Source of the DNA: Cryptomeria japonica
Lineage: Eukaryota; Streptophyta; Pinopsida; Cupressales; Cupressaceae
Assembly: GCF_030272615.1 (NCBI RefSeq)
Contig: NC_081405.1
Coordinates: 156,755,454-156,819,453, forward strand
Reading direction: 5' to 3'
DNA: 64,000 bases
The notes beneath the pieces were generated by a model. It had not been told where the DNA came from, ran no database searches, and saw only the letters and a program-made list of their open reading frames with translations. Each line of letters opens with the position of its first letter. Position 1 is the first letter of the stretch. Below are positions 54,101-64,000 of the stretch, piece by piece. Position numbers and translations under genes: made by a program.

Positions 54101-56215
54101 AATCATGTTTTTTAGACTTTTTGTTGGACATCTATTAATAATATAAATTTCACATGCTACATCTTCAACCTAATATTTATTTGACAGATGTTTTTCTTTT
54201 AACATGCTTCTTGGCATTTCCATGATGGCTATATTTTTTCTTTCAATTACACCATTTTTTTGAGGTGAGTACCTTGTTGTGAATTGTGTATGAATTCCAT
54301 GGTCTTTGCAAAATATTAAGAAATCATTTGAAATATATTCACTGCCTCTATTCATTCACAATGCTTTGATATAGTGTCCACTTTTCTTTTCAACAAGAGC
54401 CTTGAATTGACAAAAGTACTCAAACACTTCATTTTTATGTCTTAGAAAATAGACCCATGTTTTACTTGTGTAGTCATCTATGAATTTCAAGAAGTAGTAG
54501 CTTCCTCCAATTGATGGTGTTTGCATGGGTCCACATGAATCTAAATGGATAATCTCAAATGGTGCATTTGTCCTTAATGAATTTCCTGTTGGAAATGATT
54601 CTCTATGTTTCTTTCCCAAGAAGCATCCTTGTCATAGTTTTTTGGGTTTTTCTATAAGTGGCAAACTCCTTACCATGCCCTTTCTATCAAGTAGGTTTAG
54701 ACCTCCAAAGTTAAGATGCCTGAATATTAGATGCTATAACCAATTTTTATCTTTTATTTCAGCATGAAAGATTGTTTGTGTGATTGCTGCAAATTTTTCT
54801 TCATGCACTTGTGGGTTCATTGACGAGTGTTCTTGAGGAAACTCTACCTTCAAATCTGGTTTTATCCTTAGGGGAAACATTCTATTGCTTGTCATTTGGA
54901 CCTTTGCAATTAGATAATTACTTAAAAATTTATCTAGGATTGTGCATTCTCTATTTTTTTAAAGACCCTATACCCTTTTTGAAAGAGATGCCCCATAGTC
55001 ATTAAGTTATGCTTTAAGCCAAGACCAAAATACACATTTAAAATAAAGTTTTTCTCCCCCTTTTTTATTAGAATGTTTACCCTTCCTTTGCCCATTACTG
55101 ACACTTTATTTTCATTCCCAATGTGACATCTAATTTTACACTATCATCCAAACTAGAAAACATTTCTAAGGTCCCACTCATATGATTGCTATAGCTTGAG
55201 TCTAAAAACCTTATGTCTTTTTTACTTTCTTGTGCAACATTACAAGCTATGAACATGTTGTCCTAATTTTGATTTTCTTTGGTGAAATTTGCACTTTGTT
55301 GTTTAGAATCATATTGTTTCTTTCTACATTCATTTAAATTATGCCCATACTTCTTGCAATATTGACAGTGGATCTGAGACTTGTCCTACCTTTGGTTTTG
55401 TGGTTGATTTTGGCTTGGATTTTGGCTTGGGTTATGGTTGCCACCTCTTACACTCGAGCTTGATGGGTTGCATCTTCCACCTCTGTATGAATTCCTTCCT
55501 CTACCTCTAAAATTTGATCTTCCTCTGCCTCTACCTTAAATAATTGAAACTTGTGTTTTGAAAGAATGCTCCAATGATGAGTTTGCTGACCTTCTCAACC
55601 TATGCTCATGAGAAATGAGTGTTGCATGAAGCTCATCCACTAAAAATTGTGAGATTCTTCTTCTCTTATGTGGCCACCACTATTGATCCAAACCTTGTAG
55701 GCAAGCTTCTCAAAATATTTTCAACCATTATCCTCTCTTCAAGTGTCTCACCATGAGATCTGATTTGATTTACCAATCCAATAATTTGAGTAAAGATTAA
55801 ATCTATTGATTTAGACTCCTTCTTGTAAACTGTTTCAAAATCCCTTCTCAACATTTGCAACTTAGTTGTTTTCACCTTTGCCATTCCTTGGTAGGCTATA
55901 TGGAGAGTATCTCATGCTTGATTTGACTTTGTTTCTACTAGAATCCTTGGAAAATTACTTCCATGCACTCCTTGAAAGATAGAAAAGAGATCTTTTGAGT
56001 CCTTTTTATTGTCCTTCAATAAGTCTTTCTCTTCTTGAGGCAATGCATTATATATTGTTGTATTTGTTGGTTCTAGGTAGCCATTATTTACAAACTCCCA
56101 TAAATCTTGAGAGAAAAACAATGCCTTCATTGTGATTTCCCAATAGTCATAATTTTTCCCATTGAACTGTGCAATCTATGGATTTGACAAAGTTGTGCAT
56201 GGAGCTGCCATGGTT
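51122..56215 (-). pseudogene. Minus-strand copia gag-pol remnant
   Basis: Read from the right: Gag 'LFFSQDLWEFVNNGYLEP' and 'VYKKESKSIDLIFTQIIGLV' (56130-55666), zinc knuckle CQYCKKYGHNLNEC (about 55371-55321), integrase 'FEIIHLDSCGPMQT' and 'FIDDYTSKTWVYFLRHKNEV' (54619-54356), 'YSPQKNGVIERKNIAIMEM' (54355-54170), RT '[20 protein letters not shown]' and '[20 protein letters not shown]' (53349-53089) with YVDD near 52950. After the nested LTR come 'FEMTDLGLMKYFLGIEVS' (about 52000) and RNase H 'GYTNSDYVGSIDIKSTSDYV' and 'SSAEAEYVAAIGA' (51729-51403). About ten breaks make it long dead. The catalytic motifs are still readable. Confidence 0.9.
52048..52941 (-). mobile_element. Solo LTR nested in the copia RT, TSD TGAAT
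   Basis: 894 bp, plus-strand ends TGTAAGGAAG...TTCCCAACA. TGAAT lies at 52043-52047 and 52942-52946, and the RT reading frame on both sides rejoins there. It contains 'gtggggaaaacc..ggagaaaaaccccac', a phrase common in plant LTRs. Orientation is assigned minus because TGTTGGGAAAA is a usual LTR start. Confidence 0.88.
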
Positions 56216-56272
56216 GCCTACAAATAACTTACTTAAAAAGCCTTTGAAAATACTCAACACCACTGACATTTA

Positions 56273-56284
56273 GCTCTGATACCA
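56273..56284 (-). promoter_or_regulatory. Minus-strand copia primer-binding site
   Basis: Minus TGGTATCAGAGC, complementary to initiator-tRNA-Met, one base from the LTR. Confidence 0.9.
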
Positions 56285-56285
56285 C

Positions 56286-56876
56286 TAGTGGAGAGAGGCA
56301 AAGGATGAAAGAAATAAAAATAGAGAACAAATAAAACAAAGATGAATGCAAACTTCACTTGAAAAGTTGCATATATCTGTATATATCAAAAACATGTAAG
56401 ATTGAGATACAAACAGAGCTGCTACTCTTATATTTCAAAACACACAACTAAAATAAAACAAAGACCCATGTTCTTGCTATTGTTACTACAACAATAATCT
56501 ACCCCTATTTCTCCCTTACATTCATCCAAAAAACTTGACTATGTTTTTTCTCAGGCTACTATACTATTGTTGCAGCAATAATCTTCTAGAGTCTTCTACA
56601 TGGTTCTTTTCATACTTACCAAAAAAAACTTAAATGTTGTCTTGTATTCATATGCCCAGCAAATGATAATAAACAAACACAAAATATTCAATGAAGTTAG
56701 CATGACAATGATGGAAAATCTTTGAATAAATATTATACAGCTATATTCATTTAAAATCTATCATATGCAAATGAAATCTCACACTAAAGGAGGACTAAAG
56801 AAGAGATGGCATGTGTGGGAAGTAGTAATGAACTACGGAGCTAATTAAATGTGGTAGGTGTGATTAGACTCCAATA
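56286..56876 (-). repeat. Minus-strand copia 5' LTR
   Basis: Plus TAGTGGAGAGAGG...ACTCCAATA; both terminal dinucleotides have mutated (TG to TA, CA to TA), which agrees with its age. Confidence 0.85.
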
Positions 56877-57101
56877 ATTCTTACTACAAACATAAATCCA
56901 AAAAGTGGATATATTGTTGGGATTTTTTATGGAAAAACAATCAAGAAGAAACCAATAGAAGCACAAGCTTTGGATATATTTAGGGAGGGTCTTAGAAAAC
57001 TACAACATGACTTAATTTGCTAACTATGTTAGTGTTTATGGTAACCATTTTTCAGCTCAACACATTGAGCAAATTAATGCATTGACAAATGGGATAAATA
57101 C

Positions 57102-58346
57102 TGTAAAGCGGAAAATCGCGATCGAACCCTAGTTGCTCTCCCCTCTTCCAACTCCAAGGAGAGAGAAGGGAGATTCACTAGGGTTGATGGTTTTCACTTA
57201 GGGGAGAGACTTTACATTCAAAAGAGGGGTTGAAACCCACAAGATCCAATCCCACGCAATGCAAGATTGGATGCTAAATGAGTTTCAAGGGTTATGACAG
57301 CAAGGCTACCCTCTTTTGTAAAGAATGTGCATAGAAGAATTAAGCTAGGAATGCATAGAAAGTGACAAAGATTCGCTTATAAACTGAGATAGGGATATAG
57401 GATGAAGCTGCGGACCTGGAATTAGCAGTAAAATGTCGATACGGCGCTGTCCTGCAAATTTGAGCGAAAGTTGTCGGGACGATGGCGCCCGAGCGCCACG
57501 GTCCTCCGAAAAATCCGCGAAGCGAAGGGGGATCTGTTCGTCTCTGCACAAGGATTCCAGATCTTCAATTTCAGCCGCATACCTGCAACCTACACACAGA
57601 AAAGCAAAGACGATTGGGGGGTTAGGGATTAGGGGTTTGCCTTTAGGTCAAACCCCGGTTTTGGAATTAACCAAGAAATGAGCAATGCTGTAAATGTAAA
57701 TGTCTGTAATGTAAAACAAGTACTAATACCTTGTTGTAAGGATGTTTGTATCCTTATGTGCGAAGGTATAGATGTTGTATGTTGTAAGTGATCTCCTCTT
57801 CAATGGTTGAATCCTTGTCTTGAATGCAACACTTAGCCTTGAATGGAGACTTGAAATGATCAATTGCTTGAAAGAATGCTTGAATTCTTGAATATAGTTT
57901 CCACGCTTTTTCCCTCATGTATCTATCTATCCCAAATGAGAGAGGAAAATGTAGTTTATATAGTTGTCATTTAGGGCTGATAGACTGATTTTCCCAACCT
58001 TAGGCCGACCAGGAAAGATAATTTTTCAATTTGCAAACATAAAGACCCGAAGTCCAAAAGAGACCGGGCCCAAAATAGGACCCAGGGACCAGGGCGCTGG
58101 GCGCCATGGTCTTGGAGGATCAGGGCGCTGGGCGCCCTGGTCCTGAAGGACCAGGGCGCTGGGCGCTCTGGTCCCACCTCCCGGGACAGCAGGGTGCAAA
58201 GGAGGTTCAGGCCAGGGTGCAAGAAAATGCAGTTTTCAGTGTCATAATCAGGTTTCGGGGTCTCCATTCAGGTTGCATGTTGCGTCACCATCGTGAAGAC
58301 CGAAATGCAGTCGAAATTGCAAGTGTTGCAATTTTAGGACGCTACA
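57102..58346 (-). mobile_element. Solo LTR of the element A/B family, TSD AATAC
   Basis: 1,245 bp, TGTAAAGCGGAAAATCG...GGACGCTACA, flanked by AATAC at 57097-57101 and 58347-58351. It shares with elements A and B the end GACGCTACA, 'tttgccttnaggtcaaacccc' and two GC-rich hairpin sites (57477-57504 and 58086-58174). A TATATAAA motif lies on the minus strand near 57957. No coding content. Confidence 0.93.
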
Positions 58347-58454
58347 AATACCATCTCACACGCAATGCAAATTTTATTTGGAATCGGTTTTGTAATCATA
58401 GATCGAGTAGGTAACATGATCATTTCAAACAACTTCTATAAAAAAAAATACACA

Positions 58455-58545
58455 ATTATTTAAAGGCGTTTGATTTAATGGTAAAGTCCATATTGTAGAT
58501 ACCTAATTAATGTTGAGTTCAAATCTTTTAAAATTAAAAAAACAG
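58455..58545 (+). mobile_element. Possible tRNA-derived SINE fragment
   Basis: 'TGATTTAATGGT' (58471-58482) resembles an A box and GAGTTCAAATC (58515-58525) a B box, 44 bp apart, followed by an A-rich stretch. No target-site duplication was found and the acceptor stem is absent, so this is a weak call. Confidence 0.4.
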
Positions 58546-59057
58546 AAAAGAAAAACAAGAGACTGGCCCCTGAAGAATCTGGTTGATATTGGCAGGGAAG
58601 CCATGAATAACAGTGCTCAGGGTCTTAAAAAGGTCAATGCGATGATTGCGGACCAAAGAGCTCAGTCCACCACTAGTATCCCTCCCTCGGACACCAAACA
58701 GAAGAAAAAAATCCAGGAACCGAACTTGCAAGGTACGAGACCATAGACCACTACTAGCCCCTATACGAGGACAAGAAGAGGAAACAAAAGAAGAGTACCT
58801 CCAGGTTCATCATAGATGAGCTCGAGGAAATCAACAAGACTATGATCCAAAAGAATTCGGAGCTGATGCAATCTCTGGTTTAATAGTTTTTTGTTTTTCT
58901 CTTTTAGTATTTTGTGTTTTTGCTGTGTGGGCTTGGCTCCTGTTTCTGTGGCTGTTTTGCCGTTGATTCTAGACTAGTTAGTGACTGTTTATTTTTTGAA
59001 TTGCTTTCTGACTTTAAGTTTCGGATTTCTGTAAAACCCGTTTATAATAATAAAAAA
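58546..59057 (+). mobile_element. 5'-truncated LINE 3' end
   Basis: A C-terminal coding scrap (LKKVNAMIADQR...KQKKKIQEP) is followed by a T/G-rich 3' untranslated region ('ttttgtttttctcttttag', 'gtttcggatttctgtaaaa') and the tail tttataataataaaaaa. This composition and tail are typical of plant L1 3' ends. It is unlike the LINE at 4.6 kb. Confidence 0.6.
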
Positions 59058-59078
59058 GAGAGACAATTGAGAGTTTGA

Positions 59079-59438
59079 ATGAAAGAGTTGAAGAGAGCAA
59101 CTGAAGACAACAGCTGCAATAACTTATCGTTGCGGGCAGCTAAGGCTCTGTTTATCGAGCGGGGAGAGCGTCATTCCAACTCGGAAAGGGCAGAGAGAAG
59201 CTTGCAAAACCCAATCTCAAATCTATCGGAAAGCTTACAGGTAAACGGTAGGGAACAAGACGTTTTATGCAAAACAATAAAGAACAACGGAAGTATTTAT
59301 ATAGTTTTAAAAGTTGTTCGGGTTAAAAGAACATCTACCTCTGTGCACTCCATTGTTGAGTTTCAGTTGCCGACCAAGGGACGGAAAATGAATATATTAA
59401 CTGTCCGAGTCTCTATGATTGAGACGGGTGGGAAATAA
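59079..59438 (+). CDS. Hypothetical 119-codon ORF
   Basis: ATG at 59079 gives MKELKRATEDNSCNNLSLRA and ends 'VRVSMIETGGK'. Base composition is less AT-rich than its surroundings and the frame is open to 59438. No family is recognised. A CAG|GTAAAC donor-like site at about 59239 would cut the frame and make it a first exon. It could also be chance. Confidence 0.25.
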   Translation: MKELKRATEDNSCNNLSLRAAKALFIERGERHSNSERAERSLQNPISNLSESLQVNGREQDVLCKTIKNNGSIYIVLKVVRVKRTSTSVHSIVEFQLPTKGRKMNILTVRVSMIETGGK

Positions 59439-61276
59439 TAAAAAATTCGCGCACGTTCCGATCGATCTTCCTCGATTTTCTACCACTTTATTTGGTCATT
59501 TAAAACGCTAATGATCGACTCCATCGTCCTTGCTGCAGATATTTCAAATTGAATAATGATCATGCTCGTGGAAGACACGGAAAGATGCCCTACGTTATCC
59601 ACAATTTTGTTGGGAAACTGTCTAGACTTGAATTTCATGCTTGTTAAGTGTTCTTTTATTTGATGTAGAGAGTTGAATTTTTTTATCTTGAACGTAAATG
59701 TTTAAATTTTTATATTTCAATTTATTGATTAAAGTTAGAGCCGTAATTAGAGGATCTTGTAAATCTGAGATATTTTAATTATAAATAAAATATCCATGAA
59801 CAACATGAGAAGTATTGGGTATGCTATGGGATGGGGAGATGGTATGGATTATGTGGATGGAAGGTGTAGTAGTAGTGATTATCGAAGTAATAAGTTAGAT
59901 GTAAGAAGAATGTAAAAGGGATGGATGTATTTAGAGGGATAATGAAAAGTGGAGTTTAATGTTTGGATAAGTCTTGTTGGGAATTAATCTTGAAAAGAAT
60001 GAGTTGGGAACAACGGAAGTAGTAGGGTAACGTTATAGTTGATAGTAGTGGTATGAGTGGGGTGAGAAGAGGAGAATGAGTTGGGTACACCATTGTAAAG
60101 GTTCATTTAAGGTGTATGGTGATGTAAAATTTATGTTTCATAAAGACATCTACTAATGTGTTATAAAAAATAATTGCCAGTTAAAAATGATAGTGAGCAT
60201 GTTGTAATTTATTTATAAATGCATGCCTTGTAAGTTGCATATCTTGTTGGTCCAAATATGCATCAACATCATAATCCTCTTGGTCACCTAGGTTGGTCTC
60301 AATATGACCACCACCAATGATATCATTGTCAATGGAATGGGCAACCATATCAAGGTTTAAAGATACAATCATATTAGATTTGTGAATAAAGTTTATTGCA
60401 TAAGTGAATGTGGTTATTAGGCATAGTAAAAGTCATACAAACATGTACCAAGCTCCTAGTCACTAATGGAAAAGAGTAAGAGCTTGGGAATTTTAATTTT
60501 TGGGTCAATTTCAAGTTCCTTAAGATTGAACTTGAGTGTCACAAGATTGACCAAGAATAGGGAAATATAAATCTCAAGATCAAAAGCATATACATTGAAG
60601 TTTAAGTTTATAATAAATTAAACATATGAAAATTCACACAAATGAGATTTAGATAAGATCAAATGTATTTGGATATATACATGTAGGAGTAAATTGAAAT
60701 ATATAAAGATCTAGAAATGAATAAAATTTAATACAAATCGTGTCATTTATCAATATACAATTATATTAAGACATTCCACCAAAATCAGCCTAAAATTAAA
60801 TACAAATTAACATAAATATACAAGAATTCACCATTAAAATTGTATAAAAATATTGATAAATACTATTTAAAAAATCTATAATTTAGAAAATTCGCCAATA
60901 AAATATACCAAGATATTAGATACCAGATTGTTTGCAAAATCGTTCTACCCAAAACATTATTTAAGAATGGAAAATTGTTTTAAGCAAGCATAATTTTAAT
61001 ATTAAAATCAGTCATCTGTCCAAACTAACGACATTCATTGTAACCATTTTGTTTGACTATGTTATTGTTATCAGAATTTAACTGTGTAGTTTTTGAATCA
61101 AACTCATTGACCCATGTTTCATGATTTTATTTAAATTCAAAAATTACTACCACCACTGGTCTGTGTCTACACACAGTTTTCACCTACGGATTAGTAAGTG
61201 CGTGCATTTTTAAAATGAAAGATCTTATCCATTCGTGGGTCGCATAGTACCTGCGAAATCAGTTTGGGAGACAGCA
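59439..61276. other. Intergenic AT-rich DNA, nothing recognised
   Basis: No element ends or open frames that can be supported. The minus-strand frame 60181-60372 has no domain. From about 61200 composition becomes more balanced, approaching the small ORF at 61277. Confidence 0.4.
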
Positions 61277-61369
61277 ATGGCAGCATGTGGAATCTTTCGT
61301 GCAATGACATCTTGCCGCCCGAGGACGCTTCCTTCCAAAAGTTCCCAGTGCGCACTAACGAAAGACTAA
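61277..61369 (+). CDS. Small ORF resembling an organellar transit peptide
   Basis: ATG in the good plant context 'acagcaATGGCA' opens 30 codons: MAACGIFRAMTSCRPRTLPS plus KSSQCALTKD, then TAA. Ala/Ser/Arg-rich and lacking acidic residues until the end, it looks like a chloroplast or mitochondrial presequence, so it may be the first exon of a targeted protein. No clean donor lies before the stop, and a CAG|GTGGCT site follows it. Evidence is thin. Confidence 0.25.
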   Translation: MAACGIFRAMTSCRPRTLPSKSSQCALTKD

Positions 61370-61950
61370 AAATCCCAGGTGGCTGTTCAGTCTTAAAATA
61401 TTAGTAAAATGTTATCCGTATGAATAAAACCAGCATTCCCGGTATTCCTGTAGCCTGCTTGATCTGAAAATATCCTGGTACATCATGATAATCAGGAGAA
61501 TTTGTTATCACATTTATGAGTATTAATGAATCGACCCCACATTACTATGTTATATAGCATAGATAGGGTACAGTTAAATGCAGTATGAAAGATAATCCTA
61601 GCTGAATATCTCAATAGACACGTTTCTTTAAATAGATAGGTGAAGCAGCACAAAGTATCTCATTCTCGACCACTGTGAGGGTTCTAAGAGTTCGTTTGAT
61701 CGCCAATTTACACTTTAAGCCTTGGCGAGAAAAGTCTGAAGGAACAAAATGTTTTTAAGTGTACCCAAGATGAATGCTAAATATGGAAGAATACATTTTT
61801 ACATGGTTATATAAGTCCGAGGAATAAGACTCGCCCACAATGCTCATTGATAAATATCTTTAAGGGTCTTTTCATAGTTAAGAATGCGGGTTATCAACTC
61901 AAGGGTTTAGGTGGTTAAGAATAAGGAAGGTTAAGAAACAAGGAATGTTA
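61370..61950. other. Intergenic DNA, nothing recognised
   Basis: No coding, RNA or mobile feature supported. Confidence 0.4.
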
Positions 61951-61954
61951 AAAC

Positions 61955-62090
61955 TTATATATATACATACACATGTATATATGCATATATGTATATATAT
62001 ACATACATATATATACACATATATAATATACATATATATATGTATATATGTATGCATATACATATGTATGTATGTATGTATGTATGTAGA

Positions 62091-62131
<41 letters not shown>
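61955..62131. repeat. Compound microsatellite: TA/CATA, GTAT, GT and GA runs
   Basis: Successive runs of 'atatacat', (gtat)n at 62066-62085, (gt)n at 62092-62107 and (ga)n at 62108-62132. The overlapping frames on both strands translate only the repeats. Confidence 0.95.
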
Positions 62132-62285
62132 AAAGAACAATGATAAATACCATCTAAAAATCTCACTTGAATTGACTCTCACTAGACATTAGATTGAAGC
62201 TACAATTGTTGAAACTATAAGAATGATTGACGAAGTACACGTGAGTGTGTTGTTTGATTATGACCTGTTGTAGTTTTATTTATAG
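62132..62285. other. Spacer before the gypsy relic
   Basis: Short non-coding stretch, nothing recognised. Confidence 0.4.
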
Positions 62286-64000
62286 CTCTTGCTATAGTGG
62301 ATAACTATTGGCTAGTGGCATCAAAGAAAGATGATAAGTTGGAGGTAGAGTTTTCCTTGAGGGCCATGGTGGTTGTGGATACAGTGATCAGAGATTATGT
62401 GCAGTCCTTGGGAGGCATATTCACTATAATAGATCTTTGGATTACACCCCTAAGATCCTATTGATTTCGTATGAGGTGTACAACCAGTGTATAGGGAACC
62501 CTACAATATGATAGCACAAAAGCTTAATCAACTCAAGGGAAAGTTAGAGAAGCTCTTAAAGAAGGGACACATCCATCCTAGCAACTCACAATGGGGCACA
62601 CTTATCATCTTTATTGAGAAGATGGATGGGTCCTTGTAATGACACTTTTCTTCAAGACTTAATTAAGTAGTTGCAGTAGAATTAATGGATTAAATATTAA
62701 TGTTAAGATCAATTATAAGATGTAATAATATTGAATTAGATGTTAACAGACAAAGTGACTATGACATGTAATAATTTGATAAGAATAATAATTCAATTGC
62801 TAGCACAATAAACTCAATAGCATAGAAACATAAGTCAACAATATTATCATCGAATAATATATAAAACCTTCTCAATATCTTATAAAATCAACGTTTCCAA
62901 TACTTATCTTAATCTTGAGAACTTGGAATGATCATTCTCACTCTGAGAATATTCGAGTGGCCTTGGGGACTTTATGGCTATGGCACCCCATAGAGGAAAC
63001 TGGTTCTTACATAAAACCCACAGTTCTTATACTGAACCTTGCATGCCTTCACAACATGAAAAATACAGCCTTGGCTAAGACACTCTCGAGTGTACATTGT
63101 ACCCTAAGTTGGACACACACTGTGTGCCCTTCTCACTAATTCTCATATCCCACCAAGCCACCACCTTCTTCTTCTTCTTCCAAAAGTGATCTCCATGCCT
63201 CCTTCCAAGTCTCACATAAATGACTTTTATAACCTTTTAAGGGTTGGTTTTAAAACCATCACACCCTTTCAAAAAGGTCATCTTTATTTACCCTTTCATA
63301 AGAATAATAATTCCTCTATTTTAAGAGAGTCTTCATTCTCTACTAATCTTTCTCTAAAAACAAAGGATTATACTATCCTTTATTTTCATCTCCCTTTTAA
63401 ATCCTAAAAGCTTTATTTCATAACTTTATCTTGGAGAAATAGTCACATAACAATCCCTTTGAGTATGTATATACTAGAGACAACTAAATAAATTAATGAT
63501 CAAGAATCATTACCCCTTGCCCAAGATAGATTACTTGTTTGATCAAATGAGGGGATCTAGAGGATTCTCCAAGATAAACCTGAAATCTAGATACCACCAC
63601 CTGACAATTGTTGATGCTAATATACATAAGACAACATTTAGGACTTGATTTGGTCACTATGAGTAAACAATGGCAACTTTTTGACTAATGAATGCCCCTA
63701 TAATATTCATGAGTTTGATGAATGGGGTATTTTATACATTACTCAATTGGTTTGTTTTAATTTTTTCTAGATGACACACTAGTTTATTCATAGACAAAGG
63801 ATCATGAGGAGTATTTATGATAGGTACTTGAGTGTTTGCGGAGGCATTAGTTATATGCCAACTTGGCTAAATGTTCCTTATTTCAAATAAAGGTTCACTA
63901 CTTGGGTCACATTATACATGGAAATGGCATATTAGTAGATGTATTGAAGGTTAGGGTGACTATTGAGTGGCAAGTAGCCACCAACATTATATAGAGATAA
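62286..64000 (+). pseudogene. Ty3/gypsy reverse transcriptase remnant, split by a solo LTR
   Basis: Left part (62500-62634) reads 'KLNQLKGKLEKLLKKGHIHP' then 'SNSQWGTLIIFIEKMDGSL', the start of a Ty3 RT. It resumes after 63452 with 'CIY', a stop, '[20 protein letters not shown]', '[20 protein letters not shown]' and later 'HKTTFRT', 'NAPIIFMSLMNGVF' and 'GSHYTWKWHI', matching in order the palm, the T-N-A-P-x-x-F block and the region after the catalytic Asp pair. Stops and small indels abound. It runs off the right edge. This is a different lineage from elements A and B (no archaeal RNase H seen, plus strand). Confidence 0.8.
62635..63452. mobile_element. Solo LTR nested in the gypsy RT remnant
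   Basis: 818 bp, TGTAATGACACTT...GTCACATAACA; the termini are imperfect inverted repeats (TGTAATGACAC / TGTTATGTGAC). It interrupts the RT between 'DGSL' and 'CIY-stop-RQLNK', two neighbouring motifs. The expected 5-bp duplication is decayed (GTCCT versus ATCCC), so borders rest on the rejoined RT motifs. Confidence 0.75.

Larger units (their letters stand above)
50540..56876 (-). mobile_element. Degenerate Ty1/copia element, minus strand, TSD ATTCT
   Basis: LTRs 50540-51114 and 56286-56876 match throughout ('agatgaatgcaaa.ttcacttgaaa', 'tgattagactccaa'). ATTCT lies at 50535-50539 and 56877-56881. The PBS is at 56273-56284 (minus TGGTATCAGAGC). Gag, zinc knuckle, integrase, RT and RNase H follow in copia order on the minus strand, all with stops. 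A later solo LTR (52048-52941) sits inside the RT. Confidence 0.92.

Noticed and set aside
61899-62192. Tyr/Ile/His-rich frames around 62 kb
   Set aside because: Translations of the TA/GTAT/GT/GA microsatellite.

Overview
This window is plant nuclear DNA made almost entirely of nested transposable elements. The content points to a large seed-plant genome, and a gymnosperm is my guess: 0.8-1.7 kb LTRs nested in older elements, both Ty1/copia and Ty3/gypsy (Tat-type) families, an RNase H-bearing LINE, tRNA-derived SINEs, PPR-type pseudogene pieces, GT-AG introns and long AT- and GA-rich simple repeats. There is no bacterial operon, CRISPR array, rRNA gene or convincing free-standing tRNA gene, and no ordinary intact host gene was found.

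Layout. 1-4.2 kb is T- and AT-rich non-coding DNA with two small tandem duplications. A tRNA-derived SINE with a 17-bp target-site duplication (TSD) lies at 4.2-4.35 kb. A decayed plus-strand LINE (endonuclease, reverse transcriptase, RNase H) spans about 4.6-10.05 kb. PPR pseudogene pieces lie at 11.0-12.9 kb. Element A (13,520 to about 21,232, minus) is a decayed Tat-like LTR element with Gag and protease but no recognisable RT or integrase; a solo LTR (18,270-19,415, TSD ATAGG) sits inside its gag.

Element B (21,553-34,399, minus, TSD ATAAT) is a 12.8-kb, apparently young Tat-like Ty3/gypsy element. It encodes protease, G-patch, RT, two RNase H domains and integrase but no visible capsid Gag. 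Between integrase and the 3' LTR it carries a gene on the opposite strand with consistent splice signals: a plant mobile domain (PMD) protein with an acidic linker and a coiled-coil tail. This is the most interesting object in the window.

A Ty1/copia element (35,165-40,171, plus, TSD ATTAG) was inserted in a GA-rich microsatellite. Its single reading frame is broken only by four stop codons. Then come a 330-bp-period array (40.4-41.6 kb), a B3-domain exon relic (41.94 kb), a 360-bp-period satellite (42.5-44.6 kb), an unrecognised minus-strand multi-exon gene candidate (44.9-46.95 kb), and a long AT-only tract with a 97-bp foldback. The rest holds an LTR fragment (48.9-50.0 kb), a decayed copia element (50,540-56,876, minus, TSD ATTCT) with a nested solo LTR (TSD TGAAT), a solo LTR (57,102-58,346, TSD AATAC), SINE/LINE relics, and a plus-strand gypsy RT relic split by another solo LTR (62,635-63,452).

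How the parts relate. Elements A and B and the LTRs at 48.9 and 57.1 kb look like one extended family. A and B share primer-binding and polypurine sequences, and all the LTRs carry GC-rich hairpins whose stems differ between copies but stay paired. A supplies what B lacks (capsid/nucleocapsid) and B supplies what A lacks (RT, integrase), which suggests a split, trans-complementing system. That last step is inference.
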